Position numbers and translations under genes: made by a program. Of a stretch of 64,000 nucleotides of DNA, positions 41,901 through 56,900 are shown piece by piece (the stretch's first letter is position 1; the number at the start of each line of letters is the position of its first letter). The notes below the pieces were generated by a model, which had not been told where the DNA came from, did not search any database, and was given only the letters and a program-made list of their open reading frames with translations. The stretch is from Amoebophrya sp. A120. Its lineage: Eukaryota > Sar > Dinophyceae > Syndiniales > Amoebophryaceae. The stretch is from assembly GCA_905178155.1 (NCBI GenBank), contig CAJINV010000003.1:1191560-1255559 (forward strand). Direction: 5' to 3'.

Positions 41901-44900
41901 TACCACCGAAGCGTGCGAAACTTCGCAGGGAGAGGTTTGAACCTGTCAGTTTGGAGCAATAATGTGGTTTTTATCCAGTACCTCCATAGCTAGGTAGAAA
42001 CAAGCCAGAATCTATTAAGCAAGGAATGAATAGCATCATCGTCATGAAGTTGAAGAGTGAAAATCGAAAACAAATCCCAAGAAAGCAATACCCAGATTAG
42101 CGAAGCTGCAGATCGATGCGTGCCCGGTCATCTGCACCGCTCTTCGGAGAGACAGGTTGCTGCCCAAAGACAGGAAGTCTAACACGCTGGCACGAGAGCC
42201 GACCTTGGCGACCGCACGGACGGAAACCGAGCTGCCCAAGTTCACGAACTGGAGCACGCTCATTTTGCAAGCGGCCCGCATGCCGTGTCGCAGCGACAAT
42301 GTCGAGCCTGTGATGAGTAGAGTTTTATGACAGTGAAAAATCTTCGTTGTGTCACCACTTGTTCTCCTTTCGACTCATGCAAAGAAAAGTCATAGATCGA
42401 GATCCGAAAAAGAAACTGTCAAACAGCACTATCATGAAAAACAGAAACATCATCATCAAATCAAACACTTACCTAACACGACCGAGCCGAGAACGCTCAG
42501 TTTCGAGCACGATCCGACGGCTGCCAGACCATGCACACTGACAGAGCTGCCGCAGCGGGTGAAGCTGCGCACGGAAAGCGACGAGGACATGTGCACGAAG
42601 TCCAGAACGGAGAGCGTCTTGCCCAGACGAGCGTAGCTGCGCAGACTGCAACTGGATCCGATATTCACGTAGTCAAGCACACTGCACTTACCACCTGACA
42701 CCATGCCAGTACCACGGAGGGAAACACTGCTACCGAGCGCCAAGAAGTCAACGACCTGTGTTGAAAAGTTTTGGTATTTGGATGAATCCATGTGATGCCG
42801 ATAGACGTATTCTTGCGAACTTCTTGAAGCGAGTTCAAGACTTCATCGTCGTTTGGCTTATTGTTATTTACGGAGTAAATCAATTATACCGATGCTCTGC
42901 CGCCGACTCTAGCAAAGCCTCGGACGGAGAGGGACGATCCGATGTTGGTTCGGTTTGCGATAGACAGAGCCCGCATCACCCGCGCCTTGTACAGTGTACC
43001 TGTATTTGGTTTTAGGATTGGCTTGTTTTTCTGGGTTTTCATCATTTTGCAATTGAAATCTGAATTCATCAGGAGACATTATTTGCGAAGCCGAAAACTG
43101 ATAGCGTATCACAGACAAAAATCAGCAGTTTCTGTAGACACGTACCTGTGGAGTGCACCGAGAAGGCAGAGCCCAGGCGCAGGTAAGTGCGCAAGGACAT
43201 TGAGGAGCCCAGCGTCATCATGTCGAGGACGCTGCATCTGGATCCGCATTTAAACGCGCCGCGAATCTGTGGGTTTATTTTTGGAAGTGGTTTCGTTTTT
43301 TTGCCCATGCAGTGTCCTACTGATTGCTGCTAGCATGTTGCTTAAGGATGGTTGAGGAAAGTTGAAGTTCGGTCGAGGCACGGAAGATGAAGATAAACTG
43401 AATCAAAAAAAAAGTAGCGAGTACCGATAGTGACGATCCGAGGCAAGCCTGCTGCAGCACCGATGCGGAACCAAGGCCAACAAAGTTGCCGAGTGCAGAG
43501 ACGCCAGAGCCGAATCTCGCGCAAGCGCGAACGCTGAGAGCGGATCCGCAGTGGACGAAGTCTAGCACGGACGCGACGGCACCTGTTTGGTTTTTTTGGT
43601 TGAATAATTCGCTTTTACATTTACCAGAGAGCGGAGCATCTTCACTCACCATTTTTTCGAATCGGAAGAACCTGAATCAAAGTGCAAGCACATAGATTTA
43701 ATATGCCGCGAACAACCAGAAGCTACATCACAAGAAAAACAAACAAAGTAATACCCATTCTGCCCATGGAGCGGAGCGAGAGGGCAGAGCCGACGTTCAA
43801 CTGCGTGAGCACACTGACCTTCGACACGGAGCCGAGGTTCACCAAGCCCCGCACCGAAACGCTGGATCCGAGGCGGCTGTAGCTTCGCAAAGACATGGCC
43901 GAACCAATGTTGACCAGGTCGATGACCGACAGTGCTCCGCCAAACCGTGCGTGCGTCCGGATGGACATCGAGCTGCCCAGCATCAGCATGTTGAAGATAC
44001 TGGCGCGGCTTCCGATGCGTCCAGTGTTGCGCACACTCAACGTGCTGCCGATGGTCAAGAAGTCGACGATCGAACAGCGCGAGGAAAGCCTCGCGGTGCT
44101 GCGTAAAGACAGGCTGCTGCCGAGCGAGACGCTATCAGTCACCGAGAGTTGTTTCGACGACCGAATGGCCCGGCGCACGCTCAGCGAGCTGCCCAGGTTG
44201 ACGAAGCTCAGAATCGAGCACGACTCGCCGAGGTAACCGAAGTTGCGCAGCGAGATGGAGGATCCGAGGTGCGTGAACTGGATGATGGACACCTGGGTAA
44301 CGGACGATACGCGCGTCAAGCCGACCGCGCTGATCGAGGAGCCGAACCGCGCGAAGTTACGCAAAGACAGCGAACTGCCAATCTCCATAAACTTCAGGAT
44401 CGAGATGTTGCTACCTAAACGGCCGGCACTCCGCAGGGAGAGGGCGGACCCGAGGTAAGCGCCGTCCAGGATGGAGATGTTCGAAGCCACGCGCCCGAAG
44501 GAACGGAGGCTGAGCGAGGAGCCCATGGAGAGCATGTCCAATACCGACATCCGTGATCCCGCCTTGGCGTAGCTGCGCAGGGACAATGAAGAGCCGCAGT
44601 GAACCGCGTCGAGCACCGACATCGCGCCGAATAAGGTCGTCTTCGAGAACACGGACGTCGCGGAACCCACACGGCACATGGACCGCAGGGAGACGGACGA
44701 ACCGCATTGGCTGAACTGCAGAATCGACAAGTTGCCGGCCACGCGGCACGACCTGCGTACGCTGAGCGAACTTCCCAAATGCACCTGCTCCAGCACAGAA
44801 AGTTGGCCGGACATGCGGCCCTGGGACAGCACCGAGAGACTGGACCCGAAGCGGCCGACCGCACGGACGGACACGCACGATGCCATGCACACGAAGTTCA

Positions 44901-47900
44901 GCACCGACATGCGTTCCGCGAACCGTGCCTGCGATCGCAACGACATGGAGGACCCGAGGTGGACGAAGTTCATCACGCTCGTCCGCTGCAGCGATCCGGC
45001 CTGCTGGACGCCGTGGACGCTGAGACTGCTTCCGAACCGCATGTAGGACCGGATACTCAAAGCGCTGCCCAAGTTGGCGAAGCACAGCACCGAAACCGCA
45101 CTGCCGAACCGCGCCGTGCTGCGGATCGAGAGGGAGCTGCCCAGGTTGACGGAGTCCAGGACGGAAGTGGTACCGCCTAAACGCGCCATGCTGCGCAGCG
45201 ACATGGACGAACCGAGCGTCGCGAACGACAGGACGGAGGCGTAGGAGCCGACACGAGCGAGTCCGCGTAGGGACGTCGAGCTACCGAGCGCCAAAAAGTC
45301 TAGCACCGAGATTCTCGAGCCAACCCTCGCCATGGAGCGGACAGAGACCGCAGAGCCGAGGTGCGCAAAGGTCAGCACGCTGACGAATTTGCTGACCTTG
45401 ACTGCGGACCGCACGGACAGGCTGGATCCCAGGTGCGCGTAGCCGATCACCGACGTCTTCAGGCAGCTGCCGACAAAGCCTAAGCCGTGTGCGGACAAGC
45501 CGGAGCCGACCCGCGCAAATTGCCGCACGGAGACGGAACTTCCGAGAGTCAGGCAATCTAAGATCGACGCGCGCGAGCCGAACCGGCATACACTTCTGAT
45601 GCTGCAGCTGGAGCCGAGCATCGCGAAGTCCAGAACCGACGCGTTGCCGCCACACTTGACGAAGTTGCGCATGGACAGCTGGGAGCCGAGATTCAGGAAG
45701 TCCAGCACACTCACCCGGTCGCCGAGGCGCTGCTTGTTGCGCACGGAGAGAGAGGAGGATAAAGTCGTGAAGTTCAGCACCGAACACCGATTTCCGACCT
45801 GGAGTTTTCCGACCACGGAGGCACTGCTACCGACACGCAAATACTGGCGCACGGACATGGAGGAACCCAACGCGAAGTGGTTGAGCACCGAGCAACGGCT
45901 GCTGAGCTGCACGGCGGCGCGGATACTCATCGAGCTGCCCAAATTCAAGAAGTCGAGCACCGACGCGCGGCCACCGACCCGGCCGTGTGACAGGACGGAC
46001 GCGGAGCTGCCAATGCGCACGTACGCGCGGAGACTCAAGGTGCTGCCGCAGTTGAACATGTTCAGCGCCGAGATGGCCGAGCCGAACCGCCCGCAGCTGC
46101 GGATGGACAAAGTGCTGCCGCACGAAACGCAGTCCAAGACGGACAGCATTCCTCGGGATTGCACCAGGCCGCGCAACGATACGCTGCTGCCCAAATCCAG
46201 GAAGTCCAGGACGGACATGCGGGATCCGAAGCGGCTCGCCGTGCGCACGGACAAACCGCTACCCAATGCGACGAATTGCAGTACACTTGCCGTGCCAGAG
46301 CACCGCGCGAGCCCGCGGAGCGAGAGCGCCGAGCCCATGGTAACTGAGTCGAGCACGGAGAGGTCCTTTCCAAGCTTCGCGAAGGACCGGAGAGACAGCG
46401 AACTTCCAATTGTCACGGACCCAATCACCGAGGTCTGGAAGATGGAGCCGCACGCGACGAAGCCGTTGACGGACAGACCAGAGCCGAACCGCGAGAACGT
46501 GCGGCAACTCAAGGCGCTACCCAGACAGGCGAAGTTCAGCACCGACATGTTGGCTCCTGTTCTTGCGGTGTTGCGCAGGGACAGAGACGACCCGAAGTAC
46601 ACATAGGACAACACCGAGGCCGCCCCACACACCTTCGCGAAGTTTCGCATGCTCACGGAGGAACCCAAGTGGGCGAAGGACAGCAGCGACATGTGGCCGG
46701 CGACCTTCACCTTGCTGCGCACGGAGAAGGAGGACCCCAAGTTGGCGTAGCTGAGAACGCTGCAGTGCTGGCCGACCTGCGCATCCCCGAGCACGGACAT
46801 TCCGCTAGAGATTCTGGCGAAGGCGCGGAGACTCACCGACGAACCGAGGTTCAGGCAGTCCAGGATCGACACGCGGGAACCGCACCTTAGTGTGTTCCTG
46901 ACGGAGAGTGTGGAACCTAGATGCACTTGTTCTAGAACTGACGCGTTCTTTCCGACCGGCAGTTTTCCCATCACCGACATGCTCGACGAGCACCGGGCGA
47001 AATTCCGCAGCGACATGCTGGAGCCGAAGATGACCGCGTCCAGGATACTGCACTTGCTGCTCAAGCGGGCGAACGACCGCAGGGAGAGGGAGGAGCCGAC
47101 CTCCAGTTGCTGTGCGATCGAGAGCCTTTGCAATGAGCCGAACGCGGAGAACCCGTGCACGGACAAACCGCTGCCCACCCGCAGGAAGGACCGGACGGAC
47201 ACGGAACTTCCGAGACAGACCGAGTCGAGCACCGACATGGTGGCGCCGAAGCGAGCCAATGACCGCAGCGACAGCGACGAGCCGACTTGCAGTTGCCCGA
47301 CGAGACTCATGTTGCCGCACACCTTCATGCTTCCGGACACGCTGATGCCGGAGCTCAACCGAGCGAACTGGCGCAGCGACAGAGCAGAACCCAGGTTCAC
47401 GTAGTCTAAAACGGACGCGTAGGAACCGATGCGGACGTAGCTGCGGACGGACAATGAGCTTCCCAACGACGCGCACTGAATCACGGAGCACTTGAACGCC
47501 GAGCCGACACGCGCCAGACCCATCAGCGAGCAACTGGACCCTGCACGCACGTAGTTGCGGATCGATAGACTGCTGCCGAGGTTCAGGAAGTCCAGCACGG
47601 ACACACGTTCCCCGAAACGGCCATACTTCCCACGGACAGACAGGGAGCTTCCCAACACCGCGAAGCCGAGGATGCTGCACTGGCCACCGAACTTACCCGG
47701 GCCGAACGTGGATAGGCTGCTGCCGAATCGCGCGACCGCACGGATGGACACGGCGGAGCCGAATAATGCGAAGTCCATCACGGACAGTGCCGAACCGCAC
47801 CGAGCGAAGCTGCGGAGAGAAACGGAGCTGGAAACGTGCACGTAGTTGATCACCGAGCAGTTGCATAACGAGCCCAGGCGCGAGATGCCCATCACGGAGA

Positions 47901-50900
47901 GCCCGCTTCCCAGCCGCACGGCCGTACGGACGGATAAAGAGGACCCGACGCTGACAAAGTTCAGCACTGAGAGACAGCTGCCGATCTGGGATTTTCGCCG
48001 TAGTGAGAGAGAAGAGCCCAAATTGACGAACTGCACCACCGACATCATGCCGCCCAAGGCGCTGGTGGCCCGCAGCGAGACGGAGCTACCAATATGCAGG
48101 TAGTCGAGAACACTGCAGTGTTCGGACACGCGCAGCCGGCCCTTGACGGACAGGGAGCTGCCCAGTCGGGACACGGAGCGCACGGACAGCGAGCTGCCGA
48201 GCGTCAAGTAATCCAGCGCCGACATGCGTGAACCCATGGCGGTGAAGCTGCGGAGCGAGCAGGACGAAGCCAGGTTCAGGAAGTCCAGGACGGACAACCG
48301 GTTGCCACAGCTAGTCTGCAGGTTTCCAAACAACGACACTCCACTGCCCACGCGGCTGAAGCCGCGGAGCGACAACGCGCTGCCGCAACTGGCGAAGTCG
48401 AGTACGGAGACCTGTCCGCCGAGACGTGCGAAGCTGCGCAGGGAGAGTGTGGAGCCGACGTTGAGCTGCGAGTACACGGAGAGGCGTTGTCCCAGCTCCG
48501 TGTTGGCCCCGATGCTGCACCGGTTTTCGCCGCCAATTCCGAGCGCAACTTTCCCCCCTGCAACCGACAAACCGCTTCCGAACCGCACGAAGCTGCGGAC
48601 CGAGAGCGCGCTGCCGAGACCCACCGCGTCCAGAATGGACATGCAGCTGCCGCTGCGGGTGAAGCCGCGGAGCGACATAGTGCTGCCGAGGTGCGCGAAC
48701 TGCATCACGGACATGCTGGTGCCCAGTCGGACCGCACTGCGGACGCTCAACGAGCTTCCGACCATGGTGAAGTTGATGATACTGCAGCTCTTGACGGAGC
48801 CCACAACCGTGCTGCCGAAGACGCTCATGGTGCTACCGAGCCGGACAAAGGCGCGCACGCTCATGGCCGAACCCAGTTGGACGTAGTCCATCACCGACAA
48901 CGCGTTCCCGGACCGCGCCATGCTGCGCAGGGAAAGCGAGCTTCCGAACGAGATCGAGTCGAGGATGGACACGTGCGATCCGAACTGCGCGAACGAGCGG
49001 AGCGACATCGAACTGCCGATGTGCACGAATTCCATCACGGACACGTTTGCCGCCGCGCGGACAAAAGACCCCCGCACGGACAAACTAGATCCTAACGTGA
49101 GGCAATCCAGTATTGACGCGCGGCAACCGAGACGTACGTTCGGGCCGCAGACACTCATAGAACTTCCCAGTCGCGTGAAGGCCCGGAGGGAGACACTGCT
49201 GCCCAAAGTGATGCTGTCCAGCACCGACATCTTGGAGCCGAGACGCATCACGGCCCGGATCGAGATGGACGAGCCGAGCGAGACCGCGTCCAAGGCGGAG
49301 AAGGAGCCCTGCACGGTGAGCTTGTCAAAGACGGAGCACGAGGACCCGAGCCGGACGAACTGCCGCAGCGAAATTGCCGATCCGACCGCGACGTAGTCGA
49401 GGACGCTGGCGTTCGATCCCATGCGCGTGAAGGACCGCATGCTGACGGAGCTGCCCATGGTCTGCCAGTTGATGATCGACAACTTCATGCAGCTACCGAC
49501 GCCAAGCCGCCCGTACACGCTGAAGCCGCTGCCGCAGCGAGCGGTCGCGCGCAGGGACAGCGCGGAGCCGAGATTGGCGAAGTTCAGCACGGAGACGTTG
49601 CTGCTCAGCCGCGAGACGCCGCGAAGGGAGACAGAAGAGCCGAGGTGGCAGCACGCGAGCACGGACAAGCTTTGCCCCAGTCGCGCCTCTCCCTTGACAC
49701 TCACGCTGCTGCCGATGCGGACGAATTGCCGCACGGAGAGGGACGAGGAGAGCAGCGTGAAATCGAGGATCGAAAAATCCTTACCCGCCCGGACGAAGGA
49801 CCGCACGGACAAGGAACTTCCCAGCGTGACGAGGTCCATGACGGACATCTTCAGCATGGAACCGGCAACGCCCAAGCCATGGACGCTGCAGGCGCTACCA
49901 ACTCTGACGAACTGGCGGACCGAGACGGTGCTGCCCAGGTTGACGCAGTTCAGGATGCTCAAGGTCGTGCCGAGTTTTGCGGACCGGCGCAGCGAGAGGC
50001 TGGAGCCCAGGTTGACGAAAGCTAAAACGGACATGTTGTCACCCACGCGGGCGCGACCCGTGACGGACAGCGAGGAGCCCACGCGCGAGAACCCGCGGAC
50101 GGACAAGCAAGAGCCCACGGCAATCATGTCGAGCGTCGACAGCGCGGAACCCATGCGAGCGAAGCTGCGCAACGAGACGGAACTTGCCATGTTGACAAAG
50201 TCGATGACGCTGGACCGCAAGACCGAGCCCGTATTGACCAGGCCGTGCACGGAGACGGAACTGCCAAAGCGCGAGAACTGACGGATACTCAACGCGGATC
50301 CCAGCTGCGTGTACGACAACGCGCTGATCGCGCTCCCGCATCGGGCGTAACCGCGCATGCTCACACTGGATCCGAGGTGCAGAAAGCTCAACACCGACAT
50401 CTTGCTGCCAAACTGCGCGGCCTTGACGACGGACGCGGACGAGCCCAGGCGCACGTAGGTACGGGCGGACAGGGACGACCCGAGGTGCACGAAGGACAAG
50501 ATGGACATGCTGCTGCCGAAGCGAGCGATCGACCGCATCGAGTAGCTGCTACCGATCTGCATCGCACCCAGAATGGAGAACGACGCACCGACGTCCATGC
50601 GCTGCGTGGACTGGCCGAAGATGCTGCATCCGGAGCCGAGGCGCGTGAACTGCCGCAGCGACAGGCTGCTGCCGAGGCTGGCCGCGTCGAGGACCGAAAG
50701 CGACGAGCCGAGGCGGGCAAAGCTTCGCAGCGACAGCGAGCTGCCCAGGTGGCACTGCTGGATGACGCTCAGCCGCAAGCAGCTGCCGGTGGCCGCCATG
50801 CCCAGCGCAGATAGGTTCGACCCGACGCGGACGAAGCTGCGGACGGAGAACGAGGAGCCAATCTGCGACATCATCAGGATCGACACGGCGGAGCCCAAAC

Positions 50901-53900
50901 GCGCGGTGCAGCGGCACGACATAGAGCTTCCGAGGTTGCAGAAGTCCAGCACCGAAGCACCCAAGCCGGCCCGAATGCGACCGAGGATCGAGACCGAGCT
51001 GCCGACGCGGGCCATCGCCCGGATGGACACGCTGCTACCCAAGTTCAAGAAGTCGAAGATCGACATGCGCGATCCCAAGCGCACCTGCGTGCGCACCGAA
51101 ATCGCACTTCCGATGTGCGCACACCAGGCCACGGAGATGGAACCCGCCAGACGCGCGAGTTGTCCCACGGAAACCGAGCTACCCAACCGCGCGACCGCAC
51201 GCATGGACAGCGAACTGCCGACGGTGGTGAAGTCCAGCACGGACAACGTCTTTCCGAAGCGAGCCGTGGACCGAACAGATAACGAACTGCCCATGATGGC
51301 CCACTGGATGACGGATTGCTTCATGCAGGAGCCGCAGTTGAACTGGCCCTTCACGCTCATGCCGCTGCCGATGCGCACGAAGTTGCGGACGGACAGGGCG
51401 GAGCCGAGTGTGACGAAGTCCAAAACCGACATCGAACTCGACATGCGCGAGTAGCTGCGCAACGACACCGTGGAACCCACGTTCAGGAAGTGGAACATCG
51501 ACACCGACTCGCCGAACCGACCGAAGCAGCGGATCGACATCGAGGATCCTAAACTGAGGAAGTCGAGCGTCGACATCTTCGAGCCGAGTTGCGCGATGGA
51601 TCGGACCGACAAAGAGCTTCCAATCGCGATTTCTTGCATGATGGACGTCTTGCCGGCAATGCGGACGCGGTCCCCGCGAACGGACAGACTGCTGCCGCAC
51701 CGCATGTACGACCGCATACTGATCGAGCTGCCCAGGTTCACCAGGTTGAAGACGCTCAGCATGGATCCCGACCGCGACATGGCGCGAATCGACATGGAGG
51801 AGCCCAAGTGCAGGAAGCCCAGCACCGAGCACTTGTCACCACCGATCATCCGGCCGGTTAAACTGCAGGCGGAGCCCAATCTGGCGTAGTTGCGGACCGA
51901 CAAGGCCGAACCGACCGTCATGCCGTCCAGGACGGAGAGCATGCTCCCGATGCGCGCGAACGAACGCAGGGACAAGCTGCTCGCCACGTGCAAGAAGCCT
52001 TCCACCGACAAGCGGAAGCACGACGAGCACTGCAGCGTGCCGGACACGCTGACACAGCTACCCACCCGCAGGAACGAGCGGATGGAGACTGCGGAGCCGA
52101 AGCTGGCGAAGTTCAGCTGCGACAAGTGCCCGCCCATGCGCGACACCTGGCGGACGCTCAGCGAGCTGCCCAAGTTCGTGAAGCACAGCACCGAGGTGCC
52201 GCCGTACATCTTGGTCATCGCACGGATGGACAAGGAAGACCCGAGGGTGGTGTGCATCATCACGGACAGTGCGTCGCTGATGCGCGTCTTGCCGCACACG
52301 GAGAGACCGCTTCCGACCCGGGCGGCAGATCTCAGGGAGAGTGAAGAAGCGACGCTGACGAAGTCCATCACGCTGGCGTTCTGGCCGAGCCGCGCGTGCG
52401 TGCGCAGCGAGAGGCTCGAGCCCAAAGTGGTTTGCGCAACGACGGACAACGCGTAGAGCGAACCCGTGCGCGCCAAGCCCATGAAGCTGCATCCGGACCC
52501 TAACCGAACGTAGGACCGCACGGACAGCGAGGAGCCCAGGTTGGCGAAGCCGAGCATGCTGGCCGAAGTTCCAAAGCGCACTTGGTTCCGGATCGACAGC
52601 GAGCTGCCGAGACTGACGTAGTCCAACACGGAAAGCTTGCCCTGCAGCACGTTTTTGTTGGCCAGGTTGTCAGCGCACGACACGCTGAAGCCGGAGCCAA
52701 TGCGGAGGACCGTGCGCAAGCTCAGGGAGGAACCCAAAGCAAAGTGGTCGATGATGCTCATGCGCGATCCGCACCGCACCATGCTGCGCGTCGACAGGGT
52801 GGAGCCTAGCGTCACGAAGTCCAGGACGGACAGGTTCGAGGACAGACGGGCGAACGACCGCAGGCTGACCGAGGATCCAATGCCGACGTAGCTGAGAACG
52901 GACAGGCTGTCCCCGCACGAGCCGCGGCTGCGGAGCGACAAGGAGCTACCAATGGCGAGGAAGTCCATGACGCTCATGCGGGACACCGACCCGACGCACT
53001 GCAAACCGTGGACGGAGACGCTGGAGCCAATGCGCATGTAGCTGCGCATCGACAATCCGCTGCCCAAGGCACACATGTCCAGCACGCTGATGTCACCCGC
53101 AATGCGGCTGTACTGGCGAATCGAGACGGAGGACCCGACGTGGCACCATTGCAGCACGCTGGCCTTCATGCAACTGCCCATGTTGAGCAGGCCGCTGACG
53201 ACCAGAGCCGAGCCGCACCGCGAGTACGATCGCATCGAGAGACTCGAGCCCAGGGTCACGCAGTTCAAAACCGACATGGCCGAGGCAAATCGGGCGGTGC
53301 TGCGGAGCGACAAACTGCTGCCGGCGTGCGAGAAGCCCAAGACGGACAGGTCCATGCCCATTCGACTGGTGCCGCAGATGCTGCACGCGGAGGAGGAGCG
53401 GAGGAACGACCGAATGGAGAGTGAAGAGCCGATCGCCAGGTAGTCCAGTAGCGAAGCGCGGCTGCCCAATCTGGAGACGCTGCGTGTGGACATGCTAGAC
53501 CCGCACTGCATGAAGTCAATCACGCTCGCCCGCAAGCAGGACCCGACGGCGGTGAGACCGAACACGGACAAAGCTGATCCGACACGGCAGTAGTTGCGCA
53601 TCGAGAAGGAGCTTCCCATGCTCATGAAGTCCAGCGTCGACAACCGACTTCCGAATCGCGCCGACGCACGAATCGAGAGCGAGCTGCCGAACTGTGCGTA
53701 GTCAAGGAGGGAGACGTTGGCGTTGGCCCGCACCTTGCACCGCACGCTGAGGGCAGAACCTAAATGGATCTGCGAAAGGATCGACAATGAGTCGCCCATC
53801 TTGATACTCCCGAGCACGGACATGGAGGAGCCAACCCGGATGGCGGCCCGTACGGACAGCGTGCTACCGACGGAGGACATATCCAGCAGCGAAAATTTCC

Positions 53901-56900
53901 CGCCGACATTGACCGGGGCGTTGAAGATGGACAAGGCCGAGCCGCAACGTGCGTAGGCCCGCAGGGACAAGGAGGACCCAACCGTGATGAAGCTGAAGAC
54001 GCTGATGGCCGAACCGAAGCGTCCGAAGCTGCGCACGCTCATGGACGATCCCAGGGACATTTCCTGGATCACGGACATCTGGTACGCGGAACCGACACGC
54101 GCCAATCCCATGCAGGACAGGGACGAGCCGCAGCGAGCAGCGGCCCGAATGCTCAGCGAGCTACCGCACTGGCCGAAGTTCAGCACGGAGAAGCTCTTCC
54201 CCACCCGCACTTGCCGTCGCACGCTGAAGGACGAGCCGACCGCGGCGAAGTCCAGGAGAGACATCGCGCTGCCGAAGCGAGCCGTTGCGCGCAGGGATAA
54301 CGCGGATCCCATCGCCACGTTGTCGAGCACCGACAGGCCGCCACCGAGACGGGCAACCCCGCGGAGCGACAAGGCGGAGCCGAGCGACACATTCCCGAGG
54401 ATCGAGAAGCGATCGCCGGCACGCAGCGTGCTCCACACGCTTGCAGCGCTGCCGAGACGCGCGTACGCACGCAGCGACAGAGCGGAACCGCAGTGCGCAA
54501 ACTCCAAGTGTGACAGGGAGCTGCCGCACCGGACGACGGACCGCACACTGAAGCTAGAGCCGAACAGCGCCCAATCCAGCACGGAGCAGCCACCCATCGT
54601 TCGCGACGCACCCATCACGGACAGCGAACTGCCGATGCGGGCCACACTGCGGATGCTGAACGTGCTACCCATCTGCATGAAGTCCAACACGCTACAGTTG
54701 GAACCGAACCGAGCGGACGATCGCACAGAGATGGTGGAGCCCATGGAAACGAAGGACAAAACGCTGACGTTGTCGGAGACCCTGGCGGAGGCGCGCAGGG
54801 AGATGGACGAGCCCAGATGGAAGCAGTCCAGCACGGATACCTGGCTTCCGAACTTGGCGAACGACCGGACGGACAAACTGCTTCCGAAGTTGCTCAACCC
54901 GATCACGGAGAGGCGGCACACGGAGCCCACGTTGAACATACCCGCGACGGAGAAGCCGGAGCCTACGCGCGAGTACTGGCGGAGACTGAGCGACGAGCCC
55001 AGAATCAGCGTGTCCAACACGGAGCACCTGGATCCGAACTCAGCCATGGCGCGAATTGAAACACTGCTGCCGAGCGACATCATGTCCAACACGGACAATC
55101 GGACTCCGAAGGACGCGACAGCCTCCTTGCTCACGCGGTTGACGCTGAAGCCGGAGCCTAAGCGCGCCACGGCCCGCACAGACAATGCGGATCCCATGTA
55201 CACGGCGTCCAGAACGGACAAGGTCTTGCCCATCTTGGTGAACATGCGCAGCGACATGGAGCTGCCGAGGGTGGTTTGCGCCAGGACCGAGCAACCGCCG
55301 CCGACCCGCGCGCTCTGCAACAGGGAAAGCCCAGATCCGATGCGAGCGAAAGCGCGGACCGAGAGGGAGGATCCCATCATCAGGTGGTCAAACACGGAGC
55401 TGACGCTGCTCATTCGCGCGAACCCGCGAACGGAGCAAGTCGATGCGAGGTTCGTCATCTCGATCACCGACAGTCGGTAGACGGAGCCCATGGCACACCG
55501 TCCTGCAACGCTGAAGCCGGAGCCCGCACGGACGTACGAGCGCAGGGACAGACTGCTACCACAGTCGGAGAAGTTCAGGATGCTCAGGCTGCCGCCGAAC
55601 CGGGCGGTCGCACGGACCGACACGTTGCTGCCAAGATGGACCGCGTCGAGCACGGATAAACCGCCTCTACCGCCAATCACGTTGCTCTTTCCGGTGCAGC
55701 TGGCGATCGAAAGCGCGCTGCCGAATCGGGCGTAGTTGCGCAGCGACAACGAGGACCCAAAGGCCGTGTAGTTGAGGATACTGCACTGCGAGCCGAAACG
55801 CGTTGTGGAACGGATCGACAGACTAGAGCCGATGTGCGTCGCACCCACGATAGATAGCTTCTTCATGGAACCAACCTGCGTCAGACCCATCACGGAGAAA
55901 GAACTGCCCAGGCGCGTGAAGGTCCGCATGGACACGGACGATCCCGCAAGGGCGAATCCGAGAACGCTGAGGGCGCTTCCGAACCGGGAACCGCCTCGGA
56001 GGGAGATGGCGGAACCGCAGGACATGCTGTCCAGCACACTCAGCATGGAACCGATTCTGCTCAAAGATCGCAGAGATAAGCTGCTTCCGCAAGCGATCTG
56101 CGCCAGCACCGACACGTCATTTCCGAACCGCGACTGCTGGTTCACCGAGAACGAGGACCCGAGACGCACGTATTGGCGAACGGAAAGGGCGGAACCGAGC
56201 GAAACCATGTCCAGGATCGAGAACTTGCTGCCGAAGCTGACAGTCGACCGCACACTCATGCTGCTGCCGAGCGTGACGTAGTCCAGGACGGAGACCTGCG
56301 CACCCAATCGCGTGAAGGTGCGGATCGACATGGACGACCCGACGGCCACCGAGCCCAGCACGGAGAGCTGCGCACCCGCTCGCATATCGGCGAGAACGGA
56401 CATAGTGGACCCGACGCGGGCGTAACCGCGCAGGGACAAGCTCGATCCCAGGTTCACGAAGTTGAGCGTAGATAACGAGCTTCCAAGGCGCACCGTGGAC
56501 CGCAAGCTGACGGAACTGCCGATGTTCACGTATTCCAGCACAGACAAACAGTTGCCGGCCTTGAACGCCAACCGCAGGGACAAGGAGCTTCCGAGTTCCA
56601 CGTGGGAGAGGACGGAGAGTGCCGCTCCCATCCGGGTACTGTCCTTGACGGATAAAGACGAGCCGATGCGTGCCACGCACCGCAAGGACAACGAGCTGCC
56701 CAGGGTGAACATGTCCAGCAGGGTGGTGCCGCTGGCGAACCGCGCAAAGGACCGGACGGAAAGCGAGCTCCCGAGGCACAGGCGATCCAGCAACGAGGTC
56801 TTGCAGACGGAGCCGAAGGCGGCCAATCCGTGGACCGAGACCCCGCTGCCCAGTCGAGTCATCGCACGCACGCTGAGCGCGCTGCCCATGTTCATGAAGT

